64,000 bases of DNA from Trochalopteron elliotii (taxonomy: Eukaryota > Chordata > Aves > Passeriformes > Leiothrichidae). Shown here in pieces: positions 1-9,410 of this stretch. The notes under the pieces are model-generated. The model made no database searches. It saw nothing but the letters and a program-made list of their open reading frames with translations, and was not told the origin of the DNA. The stretch lies in NCBI GenBank assembly GCA_024734555.1, contig JANPWX010000344.1, positions 43,532-107,531 of the forward strand, written 5' to 3'. The translations under genes were made by a program, and so were the position numbers. Numbering within the stretch: the first letter of the stretch is position 1; every line of letters begins with the position of its first letter.

Positions 1-475
1 CTTCCTTCTGCCATTTGAGCTGCTAATTACATGGCAAAAGATACTACTTTTGCTTCTAATTACAGGTTAAATGTCTTTATCCTCTGCCGAACAAGGAGCT
101 GACAAAAGCTCCACAAAAAGGAGCTTTCCCCCTTTACTGGGAAAGCCACAAGCCAGGATGTAGCTAATCCAGCACCAAAATCTTTTTTCCTCCCCTCTTC
201 TCTCTTTCATAAGAAATTCAGTGCCTTTTACCATGCAGGATAGGGGCTGTCAGTGACCTGTTATTCCTGAATACCTCTCTGAGCAACATCCCCCTTGGGA
301 GAAGCCACATCTTCCAACAGATTTGACTTAAAGCCTCCAAGATGTCAATTTAAATTAGCTTTTCATTAAAAAGCCAGATTCTTCACAGGGTGGGGACAAC
401 CTGACCAAAGTCATGGCCTTCAGGACTTCAGGAATGTCACAGACAACACAAAACATCCAAGGCAGATGCTCTTAC
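1..475. other. PAAF1 intron 5, part
   Basis: Between the exon 5 donor and the window edge. No coding similarity, RNA gene or clear repeat is visible. Confidence 0.7.
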
Positions 476-574
476 TCTTATTTCTCCATTTGCAGCCTGC
501 CATATTTTCATGGTCCCATCTGTGCTGGTAGACACACCGAGTCCTCCACCACTGGAAATATCAAGGCAGGTAAT
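476..574 (-). CDS. PAAF1: PAAF1 coding exon 5, first WD repeat
   Basis: A 99-bp exon, phase 0 at both ends, encoding the first WD-type strand set (TCLDISSGGGLGVS, DGTMKIWQA). Acceptor CTGCAG, donor GTAAGA. Confidence 0.95.
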
Positions 575-2636
575 CTGCAGGAAGGGAAAAGCACCAAGAA
601 TTAGCTTTATATAACTCTGTATAAGAATATTTCTGCACAAGAGCCTAATTCTGTACAGGGGGAGACCTGCTAAGTACATTCTCTGCCTGTGGCTCTGCAA
701 AGCAAGGAGAAAAAGGAATGCTGAGGCAGAAGCCTGCACAAGCAGCAGTTGTATTCCAGATTTATCCCAGGTGGAAGGGAAATCTGGACTTTTCTAACAG
801 GTCCTGTAAAGAGATGAGAAATAAACAGCTCACAGTCACCGGCCTGACTCACAAGCCCACAAGACAGTTTGAGATATTTATGAAGCCAAATTCACAGCCT
901 AAATTTGCTGAAACACTGAACCCCAACTAGTTCTTTATACGAACTTGGGGCCCCTCAGAAGAAGGACATTGAGGGGCTAGAGAAACTGGATACCAATGAG
1001 AGGGACTGGAAGTGCACTGATGACAAGGAAAAGCAGTATAATGGATATAAATACATATCTTGAGACATTTATGAGGGAGAGCCTTTGATTAAGGGAATGG
1101 ACCCCTGTGCTTTTGTGTGTATAGACATGGTTGGGTGGTGTGGGATCTGGGCATGAGCAGGTGTGATCCCTGTCTTACACATTGTGTTAATTAATATTGT
1201 TGTTACTATTTCTTATTTGATTGCAGTTCTCAGTAAATTGTTCTTATCTCAAGCCCTGATCTTTGTCTTTTGTCTCCCACTGCAGGGGGAGGGGGGAAGG
1301 AGTGAGTGGTCCAGAGTGTTTCAGTGGGAACACCATTCCTAAACCACAAGATCACAGTTCCATCCCCACTATAACCCCTCACACACAAATCCACACTCCA
1401 GGCCACCCCTCCCTGTGGGGAGACCACAGACAGGGATGTGAGGGTTGCCAGTGACACCCAGAGATTCCCACATCACCAGGCTACTCACACTTTTCTGATG
1501 AATCCTACAAAAACCTGTGTATGGAGCCAGGAACTTTGTGGACACATTTTCGTGAGGACAAGAAATGAGGATGCTTTTCTAGGGGAGGAAACAAGGAAAA
1601 AAAGGAATTAGAAGTGCTGTTAGTCCTGAAACAGAGGTTGCCAAGGTAGAACTGTGGCCTGGACCCAGCTGTGGGATCCCAGAGCCTGCAAAGTGATGAG
1701 AGGGTCAGCGTGGGGCTCAGGATGCAGGTGGGAAGGGATGGCTGCTCCAGCCTGGCCAGACACAGCCCTGTGGGATGGTAGGGACCAGTTCCAGGGCTCG
1801 GGATAGCGGGACAGGACTGTGCAGGGACAGAGTGACACCTCAGGCTGTCAGAACAGCCCCCCTTTGTGCACAGGGGGTGGTCACCAACCCCTCTCCCCCA
1901 GCCCTGGCACCTTGGTGACTTCCCCGACCACGAATCCCTCGGAGGCCACGATGTCTGGGACGCCGTCGGAGCTGAGCCCGCGCCGGGTGACGCTGCCGTA
2001 CAGGGTGGGCTTCCCTGGGGGACAGCGGCCGTCAGCTCCAGCCCCCTGACAGCCCAGAGCCCCAACACCCACGGGGACCCCCTCCCGGCTCAGAAGGACC
2101 CCAACCACCCTCACCCACAAGGAACTCAAACACCCCCATCTCCTCCTAACCCGCACAGGGAACCCCAGATGACCCCATCCCCTTTAAACCCAAAGGGCTC
2201 CCCAAACCACCCCAATCCCTTTTAATAAAACCAAGGGACGTCCAACCACCCGCACGCCAGTTTGAACCACAGGGCATTCCAGCAGCCCCGTTCCCTGCTA
2301 ACACACGGGACACCCTCCCCACCAGCCCCTATCCCACGGCGTCCCCCAACCATCCCCACCCGCTTCTGCTCCACAGGCTCCTTAAACACCCCTCACCCCC
2401 AGAACCCTCTCCATCTTCCCCGATCCCCTCTCATCCCCACGGCTCCTTCGAGGCCTCTTCAGGCCACTCACCAGGGCTGCGGCAGCTCAGCCAGGCCTCG
2501 CCCTCGTCCCTGCTGCAGAGAGAAGAGGCGGCCGTGAGCGGGGCAGGGACGGGGACAAGGACAGGGACAAAGAAAGGAACCGTTCCCACCTCAACGCCCG
2601 GCTCCAGTCGCTCTGGATCCGCAGCGTCCCCGCCAT
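476..2636 (-). CDS. PAAF1: PAAF1, proteasomal ATPase-associated factor 1 (5' part, exons 1-5)
   Basis: WD-repeat protein that binds ATPase subunits of the 19S proteasome particle and modulates 26S assembly (family knowledge; yeast counterpart Rpn14). Five exons were joined by hand: 47, 41, 104, 90 and 99 bp, all with GT-AG ends and consistent phase, giving about 127 N-terminal residues. They run from LRIQSDW through GEAWLSC, GKPTLYGS, ASEGF, KFLAPYT and RIH to the first WD strand, TCLDISSGGGLGVS then DGTMKIW, matching human PAAF1 block by block. The remaining WD40 exons must lie left of base 1; I see none in 1-475. The gene is head-to-head with COA4 and probably shares its promoter. The missing 3' part reflects the window edge, not a broken gene. 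Confidence 0.95.
1060..1350 (+). mobile_element. Probable decayed endogenous retroviral LTR fragment
   Basis: The stretch with CAGTAAATTGTTCTTATCTC, a T-rich block, CTCCCACTGCAGGGGGAGGGG and GTGAGTGGTCC resembles, from memory, the R/U5 end of avian ERV LTRs (poly-A region, then G-rich U5). No internal viral coding sequence or paired LTR is seen. It lies in PAAF1 intron 4. Confidence 0.45.
1489..1578 (-). CDS. PAAF1: PAAF1 coding exon 4
   Basis: A 90-bp exon, 30 residues, phase 0 at both ends: KSILISCPHEN, then KFLAPYTGF and RIHQKS. It does not stand out as an open frame, but acceptor CCCCTAG, donor GTGAGT and the clear match to human ISCPKEN and KFLAPYT support it. Confidence 0.92.
1911..2014 (-). 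CDS. PAAF1: PAAF1 coding exon 3
   Basis: Encodes GKPTLYGSVTRRG through ASEGFVVGEVTK, aligning with human GKPSLYGS and ASEGFTV. Acceptor CCCCCAG, donor GTGCCA (weak but phase 0 and well placed). Confidence 0.92.
2472..2512 (-). CDS. PAAF1: PAAF1 coding exon 2 (NAGNAG acceptor)
   Basis: Encodes the DEGEAWLSCRSP segment. The acceptor is a tandem CAGCAG: using the first AG starts the exon at 2512 (adds one Ser and keeps the human length), using the second starts it at 2509. Donor GTGAGT. Confidence 0.9.
2590..2636 (-). CDS. PAAF1: PAAF1 coding exon 1
   Basis: Starts at the ATG complementary to 2634-2636, encodes MAGTLRIQSDWSRAL plus two bases, and ends at a GTGGGA donor. The start lies in an ATGGCGGGG context resembling a YY1 site. 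Human PAAF1 starts with a very similar 15 residues. Confidence 0.93.
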
Positions 2637-2790
2637 ATTTGCCGAGGTAACCGCACACACTTCCGCCTCCTTACTTCCCGTCGACCCCAGCGGGGAAACC
2701 CGCCAATCAACGAGGGCCGCCGCGGCCGTGCCACATCCCGGAAGTGCCGTGCCGAATTCCCGCCTCAAAGGGGCCGCGCTGCGCTGGTAC
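2637..2790. promoter_or_regulatory. Divergent PAAF1/COA4 promoter with ETS and CCAAT motifs
   Basis: GC-rich, TATA-less interval between two head-to-head genes. ETS/GABPA-type sites: ACTTCCG at 2659-2665, ACTTCCC at 2673-2679 and CCGGAAGTG at 2738-2746; a CCAAT box at 2703-2707. GABPA (NRF-2) sites are common at nuclear genes for mitochondrial proteins such as COA4. Sharing between the two genes is inferred from the geometry. Confidence 0.65.
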
Positions 2791-2994
2791 GGGGGCTGCC
2801 TGTTGGGGAGGGGCGCACCCATGGGTGGGGTGGGGATCGTCGAGGGTGCCGGACATCCCTGGGGAATGGGGACCCTTGGGAGGTGAAGGGTGGGGGCTGA
2901 GGAGAATGCTGGGCACCCATGGCGGGGGTGGGGAGGGTGCAGAGGGCTCCGGGTGTCCCCGAGGCCAGCGCCACTCCCTCGTCCCCAGCCCTCC

Positions 2995-3103
2995 ATGGCG
3001 AAGGCCGGGCACGCCTGGAGCCGCGCGGCGGCGGAGCGCGGCGAGGCCGAGGAGGACGAGGATCCCCTGGACGCCCGGATCGCGCGGACCGGCTGCCTGG
3101 AGC
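2995..3103 (+). CDS. COA4: COA4 (CHCHD8), cytochrome c oxidase assembly factor 4, N-terminal part
   Basis: Small twin-CX9C protein of the mitochondrial intermembrane space needed for cytochrome c oxidase assembly (family knowledge). Visible residues 1-36 contain HAWSRAAAERG, then an acidic EEDEDPLDARIARTGC, matching human DEEEDPLDQLISRSGC. The frame enters the 400-N gap right after CLE, so the CX9C pairs and the stop are unseen. A non-coding first exon may end at a GTACGG donor (2787); an acceptor CCCCAG at 2988 lies six bases before the ATG. What follows the gap at 3504 is CR1 sequence, not COA4, so the rest of the CDS should be inside the gap. Confidence 0.88.
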
Positions 3104-3503
3104 NNNNNNNNNNNNNNNNNNNNNNNNNNNNNNNNNNNNNNNNNNNNNNNNNNNNNNNNNNNNNNNNNNNNNNNNNNNNNNNNNNNNNNNNNNNNNNNNN
3201 NNNNNNNNNNNNNNNNNNNNNNNNNNNNNNNNNNNNNNNNNNNNNNNNNNNNNNNNNNNNNNNNNNNNNNNNNNNNNNNNNNNNNNNNNNNNNNNNNNNN
3301 NNNNNNNNNNNNNNNNNNNNNNNNNNNNNNNNNNNNNNNNNNNNNNNNNNNNNNNNNNNNNNNNNNNNNNNNNNNNNNNNNNNNNNNNNNNNNNNNNNNN
3401 NNNNNNNNNNNNNNNNNNNNNNNNNNNNNNNNNNNNNNNNNNNNNNNNNNNNNNNNNNNNNNNNNNNNNNNNNNNNNNNNNNNNNNNNNNNNNNNNNNNN
3501 NNN
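3104..3503. other. Assembly gap, 400 N
   Basis: An unbroken run of exactly 400 N. It removes the COA4 C-terminal half and the CR1 boundary. The round number suggests an estimated or default length. Confidence 0.99.
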
Positions 3504-3740
3504 ACAGCATCGAGCTGTGCCACGGTAGGTTCAGCCTGGACATCGGGAGGAATTTCTTCATGGCAAGGGGTTTTAAACATTGGAAGGGACTGCTCAGGGA
3601 GGTTTGGAGTCCTCATCCCAGAAGGTGTCCAAGAATGACTGGACTCAGTCCTCTAGGCTGGTGACAGAGTGGGGATTGGGCACAGCTCGGACTCTATGAT
3701 TCCAGAGGTCTTTTCCAACCAAAATGATTCTGTGGCTGTG
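3504..3740 (+). mobile_element. CR1 LINE 3' fragment
   Basis: Contains the hallmark order TTCAGCCTGGACATCGGGAG, TTCTTCATGGCAAGG, GACTCTATGATTCCAGAGGT, TTTTCCAACCAAAATGATTC of the CR1 3' end. Its 5' side disappears into the gap. Confidence 0.85.
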
Positions 3741-4457
3741 GATTTCCAGCCCAAAATGTCCAAGCCCAGGAGCATTCACAGCACTCAGGCTGGGTCTTGG
3801 CTCCAGAACAGCCCTGCTATGGATTTTTACTGTGTCCTCTGTGCTATCCTGAGGCTTTTCCCAGCAGTGATAACCTCATGTCCCACAGGATGGGATTTCT
3901 GGGAAGGGGATTTATCCCCTGGGAAGCCACAGAAAAATTAGGAGTGAGAGAAAAAGGGATGCCCATCTCACCACCATTTGCTGGCAAAGAAGCCATGAGA
4001 AAGAAAAAAAAAAAGCTTTTTGCATGGCTTTTGCCAGCAGGAAGGTTCCAGGCTATTTCCCAGGGATGTGGGTGCTGGGAATGCTGAGGGGCTGGGCATG
4101 GAAGCACAAGCAACACTTGGACAGCCCCAGTTTGGGAGAGAGTGTAAATCAATGAGTTATTTTCCCTCATTTTCACAAGCTGGTCCTTAGAAAGGGGGAG
4201 AAAAAGGCTCCACACAAACCAGTTTCTGGAACAGTTTCTCTTGGCATCCATCAGATTTGGTTATAACAATTCCTGGGATTGTTGCAGCACAGCATTATCC
4301 ACACACAGAGACTTCTGCAGAAATTGCCACCTATCAAAAGCAAAATAGGCAGGAATTAAAAAAAAAAAAAAAACAACAAAACCCAAAGGAAAGCAAACCC
4401 ACGTTCCATTGTGGCATCTTTGCTCCCAGTACAAACCAGTCAGATATAAACACATTC
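3741..4457. other. Intergenic between COA4 and MRPL48
   Basis: Convergent 3' flanks. Only A-rich tracts (near 4007 and 4360-4376) are visible; no gene-like signal. Confidence 0.6.
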
Positions 4458-4463
4458 TTTATT
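4458..4463 (-). terminator. MRPL48: MRPL48 poly(A) signal AATAAA
   Basis: Minus-strand AATAAA, about 125 nt after the MRPL48 stop, inside an AT-rich stretch. It is the first canonical hexamer noticed downstream. Confidence 0.65.
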
Positions 4464-4588
4464 TTTACTGAGCCAAGCTGAATGCCAACAGTGGGAATTC
4501 CTTCCAGTCCACAGAGTCACCAGTACCAAGCTCATGGAAGCACCCTCTGGAGGCTGAACAGCCCATGGATGGCACATTGTTCCTCACC

Positions 4589-4663
4589 TCAGGACATCTC
4601 TGCCAGCAGCTCTTCCAGCTCTGGTCGAGACTTCAGTCGGCTCTTGAAATCGGCTTCTGTGTG
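4589..4663 (-). CDS. MRPL48: MRPL48 coding exon 8 with stop
   Basis: Encodes [24 protein letters not shown] and TGA (minus-strand 4591-4589). Human ends with [12 protein letters not shown]. Confidence 0.95.
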   Translation of the reverse strand, partial: HTEADFKSRLKSRPELEELLAEMS

Positions 4664-7600
4664 CTGTGGAGGGAGGGAGAACCACCACAAATCAGCATCA
4701 CACATCACACAGGATCCCTGCTTCCTAAAGGGAAAGCACTGGGAAATGCAACCATACCTGTTTCACCAACAGATGGACCCCCTCAGGCTGGCTGCTCTGA
4801 ATGATCTCCAGCAGGATGGGAGCAAACGTGGAGCTCAAACCATGGATCTGAAAGCAGAAATGACTGAGCTGCAGGAGAACAACCCCAGAATACTCTGGGT
4901 TGGGAGGGACCTTAAAGATCATCCAGTCCCACCCCTGCCATGGGCAGGGACCCCTTCCACTATCCCAGGCTGCTCCAAGCCCTGTCCAGCCTGTCCTTGA
5001 GCACCCCCAGGGATGGGGCAGCCACAGCTTCCCTGTGCCAGGGCCTCCCCACCCTCCCAGGGAACAATTCCTTCTCAATATCCTATCCATCCCTGTGAGT
5101 TTCTCCAGTTACCCATCCCCAAACATGATTTTTCTACCCCTCCTATCAATTATTCTGCAGAAAATAGATAATAAATCTTCTGCCTGAAACACAGAGCCAG
5201 GAAATCCTCCTGGGCTTCTAGTATAAGAGCAACACTCAGCACAAAACATAATTAGACTTTCTGCTTCCATTTATGCCCAAACGATGCCTTTCATCTGTTA
5301 AATGTCTGAGGGGTTTGGGGAGCCTGTGATGGAAGTGCTGCAGCTCTGTCAGCAAATCCCAGCTCCTACCTGGACAACCCTCTGGTGGGTGGTCAGGACT
5401 GCATCCAGCTGCATTTTGGATCCCCTCTCTTCCATGAACAGCAGCTCGCTGGTTTTGGTGGGCATGGCGTAGCTGCAGGAGCCAGACAGGCAGTGCTTAG
5501 GACAGGCAGGAAATTGGCACTACTTTACAGGGGTGAATCAACCTCCACAGCAGAGAATGGGGAAGCAGATTAACTTTTCATGGAAAATAAATTATGCAAA
5601 GGATGTATCTTGCAAATCAGGCACCGGCAGAGGCCAGGTGTTTTGCTGGAAGGAGATAAGGAGGGAGCTCTGCAGTGGTGCTGCCAGCAAAAGCCTGGGT
5701 TAGCTCCAAACACCAGCCTGAGAACCTTTAACTTCTTCAGAGGTCAAGAAAAGCAACAGTTGTGACTTATTTTGTCTTTTGGGACAGAGCTAAAATCTGC
5801 TGCTGCTGCAATGCACCACTCAAAACACATTGTTGACACCTCAGATTTAATGGGAATGTGACTGGGAGTGGATCAGACTCTGCTCAGCACTCAGAGACCT
5901 CAGTCTCCTCATCCCCATTCCCAGAGCTACATCCAAGCTCCACCCTACTGCCCACCTTTCCCCTCAATTTCCAGTCTGAAGGGCAAATCTTTCCTTTCTC
6001 TACACACTGAACCACGTCCAGAGGGTACAAGTGAAAAGCACACATTTTAGAGAGTCACCAGTGGTTTTATTCCCTGGAGGCAGCTCAGGGCTTTTCCCAG
6101 TGCCTGCAGCTCCCTGGGAGCACTTCAGGCACCAAGGTGCTGCCTAACATTGCTCAGGCATTAAAACCAGGGGAGTGGCTGTTGGATTATGCCTGTTTTG
6201 GAGAGCTTGGAAGCTCACCCAGCACCTTCAGGGCTTTCCCAAGCTCATTCCAGCTTGGATAACCAGGGTGGTGTGCAGAGCCTGGATTGCAGACCATGAA
6301 GGAAAACCAGCAGCAAATGTCAGCAATTCCCAGGCTCTGCACCCACAGACTTAAGGCGTTTTCCTCAGAGGAAGGAGATGTAACAGCAGTTTTTTCCTTG
6401 GAACCTGCTCAAGTCAGTGCCTGAAGAACTCAAATTTCAGCCTTCCTGAGGTAAATAAAGCATCCAAAATTGTACAGATACACAAAAAGAGAACACAGGG
6501 CAGGTGAGAGGTTTGGATTTACATCCAAATGGGACTGTCCCAGGAGGACTGGAGTGTGCCCTGATGTGCAGGGGGTCATAATCCAGAGGGACAGATTTCC
6601 TCCTACCTCTCGTTGACCCGGATGGAGAGACGGTTGCAGAGCCTGTGGACGTACTGAGCAAAGTGCTCCACCAGGCACAGATCATGGGAAGTCATCTGGA
6701 TGTTGACATCTCCAAACTGGTACTCAGTGCCAGCATCAATCTCCTTCATCTGCACTTTTTCCTTTCTCTTCTTTGGAACCTGTTTTCCAAAAGAAAATAA
6801 CATAAAATGGAAATTATCTGGTTTGAACAATGTTGGGAATAAAGGTTCAGCTCTTGGATGGCATCAAACAGAAAACACACTCATGCTGTGGTTAATTTCT
6901 TTCAGAGCAAGAAAGAAAGCAGTAAAACCAGTAGAAATAAACCTGCTGTTTATTTCAGTTCCTGCCTAAAAGGCAGCTGACTTCTTGTTGTTTCCTCCTT
7001 CCACACAAACGTCTTTCCAAATCTCAGGGAGGGTGAAAAGGTTACATCCAAGTGAGACCTGCTCACAATATTCTGGAATAGTTCAGGTGTTAAATTCAGC
7101 ATCAGGAAGGGGTTCCTCCCTCCCAAAGCTACTCACTCACTTCCACAGGAACATACTGGACAAAAGGAAGCATTTCTGCAGTGTGGTGAGTGGGTACTAC
7201 ATGGAATCATGGAATAGTTTGGATTGGAAGGAACCTTAAATCTCATCCCCTTCCAGCCCCCTGCCATGGGCAGACACACCTTCCACCATTCCAGGTTTCT
7301 CCAAACCCCTTCCAAGCTGGCCTCCTGAGATGGGACATCCATATCCTTCAGGATTCCCTTGGGAAAGCAAGCCCAGAGGCAAGTCCTTCTGCCTACCTCC
7401 TCTGGGAGCAGGTATTTAAACTTCCCAATTCCATGTGTAGGTCGGGACCTGTAGGATCTGTGGCAACCCAGGAGTGCATCACCTGAAAATGAAAGCAGAG
7501 CAAAAGTGTTTCCAGATGCAAACAAACATCTGGAGGTGCTTGGAGAGCCCCAAATTACGGTCACATAACACCATGGCTGCTTAGCCAAGAATAGGGCAAA

Positions 7601-8879
7601 AAAGAGGAAAATGTTAGAAAAAAACATAGGGAAGTGGCAGAGCACCTGCTCTGCTTATTTAACCAGTCCAAAAGAGGCTAAAAAAACCCCCAAAATGAAG
7701 CACAAATGCTCCAACGTTTAATATTTATTGGAGGGAAGTGAATTTTTGCCTCAAAGCTATATTGCCAACAGACCTTACCTGCAGCACACAGACGGTTTTC
7801 TCTGGCTGTTGCTGCTCTGTAGGAAACAAGACAATGATTAAAAAAAAACCTGTAGGAAACAAGATAATAATTAACAACTCTGATTTCCCTCACTTTTGGA
7901 AACATTAATGTTCTCTTGCAAAGGCACAGTCTGATTCCATCAGCACAAAGATTCCCCTTTTTTCCCATCCCACAGCCCTTTTAACTCCCAGCTCAAAGTC
8001 TTACCCCCACTATTAGAAGATTTGGAAAACAAACAAACCAACACCCCAGAAAAAAACCCCAAAACTGCTTTTTGGTCACCTGTTTTCTCACCTGCTGAGG
8101 GCAAACAGCTGCCTGAGCAACACTCCCTTCTCCAAGCACAGCACCTGCAGTGGTTAAAACACAACAGGGTGGCAGATCTGCTGGGTATTTTCACCAACAC
8201 CTCCAGTTTAGGACCCAGGGAACGGCTGGAGCTGTGTCAGGGGATGTTTAGGTGGGATATCACGGAAAGGTTCTTCCCCAGAGGGTGCTGGGCACTGCCC
8301 AGGCTCCCCAGGGAATGGGCACAGCGTCGAGGGTGCCAGAGCTCCAGGAGCCTTTGGACAGCCCTGCCAGTGGTTGGATAGTCCATGAACAACCCTCGTG
8401 CTTGTCCCACCTCCACAAGGATGGAGGGAAATAGCTCATTCATCCGGCAAAGAGCTTTTCCTTCGCCAAACCAGGGTGGGGGATAAATACCAACGTCCCA
8501 AATGTCCCAATATAGAGGGATCTGACAGGGCCCACGGAGACGAGGGTTGTAACAGAGTTGGGGTGACTTCTAGATGTGTGAGGATGGGGACCAGGGTGTG
8601 TGGGTGTCTCGGCCCCTGGTCCAGGAGCACCAAGACAGATCAAGGGCACGATCTCAAAGTCTGGACTCCCTCAGGATCACCCCCACACTTCCTTCCGAAA
8701 CCAAACCAGGGTCGGATCAGGACCTCCAGTAGCAGGGCTGGGGCTGCCTCAGCTCTCCCAAGGACCACGGCTACTCCTCCGTTCCCGTTCCTCCCCTTCC
8801 CTCCGTCCCCCCGTTCTTCCCCGTTCCCACTCCCCGTCCCGGCAGCCATCCCCGCTACCTTCGGCACCGCCGCCATCAT
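4589..8879 (-). CDS. MRPL48: MRPL48 (mL48), mitochondrial large ribosomal subunit protein
   Basis: Component of the 39S mitoribosomal subunit with a uS10-like fold. Eight coding exons of 21, 53, 38, 86, 173, 103, 90 and 75 bp join with GT-AG ends and continuous phase to 639 bp: 212 residues plus TGA, the same length as I recall for human MRPL48. Recognisable blocks are VLCLEKG and RQLF (N-terminal, presequence-like), [63 protein letters not shown] and [12 protein letters not shown]. The N-terminal 45 residues are basic and hydroxylated, as expected of a mitochondrial targeting peptide. The gene is divergent from RAB6A, 3.6 kb away, and convergent with COA4. Confidence 0.96.
4758..4847 (-). 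CDS. MRPL48: MRPL48 coding exon 7
   Basis: A 90-bp phase-0 exon encoding [23 protein letters not shown]. Acceptor TTTCAG, donor GTATGG. Confidence 0.95.
4885..5100 (-). mobile_element. CR1 LINE 3' fragment in MRPL48 intron 6
   Basis: Reads in reverse as the CR1 3' end: GGGTTGGGAGGGACCTTAAA, CATCCAGTCCCACCCCTGCC, then CTCCAAGCCCTGTCCAGCC. Confidence 0.85.
5370..5472 (-). CDS. MRPL48: MRPL48 coding exon 6
   Basis: Encodes [29 protein letters not shown]. Acceptor CTGCAG, donor GTAGGA. Confidence 0.95.
6607..6779 (-). CDS. MRPL48: MRPL48 coding exon 5
   Basis: Largest exon: [21 protein letters not shown] and [15 protein letters not shown], which opens the S10-like domain. Donor GTAGGA. Confidence 0.95.
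7190..7365 (-). mobile_element. CR1 LINE 3' fragment in MRPL48 intron 4
   Basis: GGAATCATGGAATAGTTTGG followed by GGAAGGAACCTTAAATCTCA and CATGGGCAGACACACCTTCC, the reversed CR1 tail. Confidence 0.83.
7397..7482 (-). CDS. MRPL48: MRPL48 coding exon 4
   Basis: Encodes [19 protein letters not shown], then KFKYLLPEE; human has KPTHGIGKYKHL. Acceptor TTTCAG, donor GTAGGC. Confidence 0.93.
7779..7816 (-). CDS. MRPL48: MRPL48 coding exon 3 (38 bp)
   Basis: Tiny exon encoding [12 protein letters not shown] between split codons. Phase 1+36+1 is exactly what exons 2 and 4 require. Residue identity to human is low here (targeting-peptide region), so the evidence is mainly phase and splice sites. Confidence 0.78.
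8092..8144 (-). CDS. MRPL48: MRPL48 coding exon 2
   Basis: Encodes [17 protein letters not shown] plus two bases; aligns with human VLCLRNN and the following hydrophobic run. Acceptor CTGCAG, donor GTGAGA. Confidence 0.9.
8200..8390 (+). mobile_element. CR1 LINE fragment in MRPL48 intron 1
   Basis: GGGATGTTTAGGTGGGATAT, AAGGTTCTTCCCCAGAGGGT and CCCAGGCTCCCCAGGGAATG are CR1 3' region. It begins about 60 bp upstream of exon 2's acceptor and lacks the terminal repeat. Confidence 0.78.
8859..8879 (-). CDS. MRPL48: MRPL48 coding exon 1
   Basis: Encodes MMAAVPK and ends phase 0 at GTAGCG. Two adjacent ATGs: the second sits in ATGGCGGC, the core of a TISU/YY1 element, and may be the real start. 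Confidence 0.85.
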
Positions 8880-9410
8880 CCGGCGCTGCGGTCCGTCGCT
8901 CAAAGCCTTCCCCCTCCGTGCCCCGGTACCCACCCCGTCCCGCGGCTCCCTCCCCGAGTTCCGCCCACCGATGCCTCCCGGGAATTCTAATTTTCGGACA
9001 GCTCCTCACTCCGCCCACGGAGAACTCCCGTAGGGAACAACTTTTGGACAAGCCGCCGTACTAGCGGGGCTCTGGTGTCCTGAATGAAGCAGCGGGAAGG
9101 GCACGGAGGTGCAGGTGGTAATGGCGGACACCTCGTTCATACCTGCCCACACGCAGCGGGCAGCGCCGCCTTGAGGCAGCGGCTGCACAGCGCACCCTGC
9201 CCTGAGCCAATCACCGCGCGTCCCGCCCGTCACGGCCCGCCCCCCGCCCGTCCTGGCGTGATTGGTCTCCAGCCACGTCCATCACGGCGCGGCGGCCATG
9301 TTGAGTGTGGCATGGCCACGTGGCCGTGCTGAGGGCGGTGCCCGGCCCGCCCCGGGGTGGTGCAGCGGCCATCCTGAGTGTGGCGTCGCGGCGGCCATTT
9401 ACTTAGTCCT
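8880..9410. promoter_or_regulatory. CpG-rich MRPL48 promoter region with promoter-like repeats
   Basis: GC- and CpG-rich. CCAAT at 9207-9211 and inverted ATTGG at 9261-9265 face each other; a perfect palindromic E-box GGCCACGTGGCC lies at 9314-9325; two near-identical 19-mers CGGCCAT..TGAGTGTGGC lie at 9293-9311 and 9366-9384, and a third CGGCCAT at 9392-9398 (YY1-like GCCAT core). The distal half is 300-500 bp from the MRPL48 ATG and could serve a second, divergent transcript. Confidence 0.55.

Noticed and set aside
1505..2068. 187-codon minus-strand frame in PAAF1
   Set aside because: It crosses exons 3 and 4 in the wrong frames; real exons in other frames match PAAF1 and splice correctly.
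2744..3664. Long open frames on both strands through 2.7-3.7 kb
   Set aside because: They stay open only because N codons in the gap cannot be stops, and they join COA4 promoter sequence to a CR1 tail.
8398..9033. 211-codon plus-strand frame across the MRPL48 promoter
   Set aside because: Proline/serine-rich translation of CpG-island DNA antisense to MRPL48 exon 1; no family recognised.
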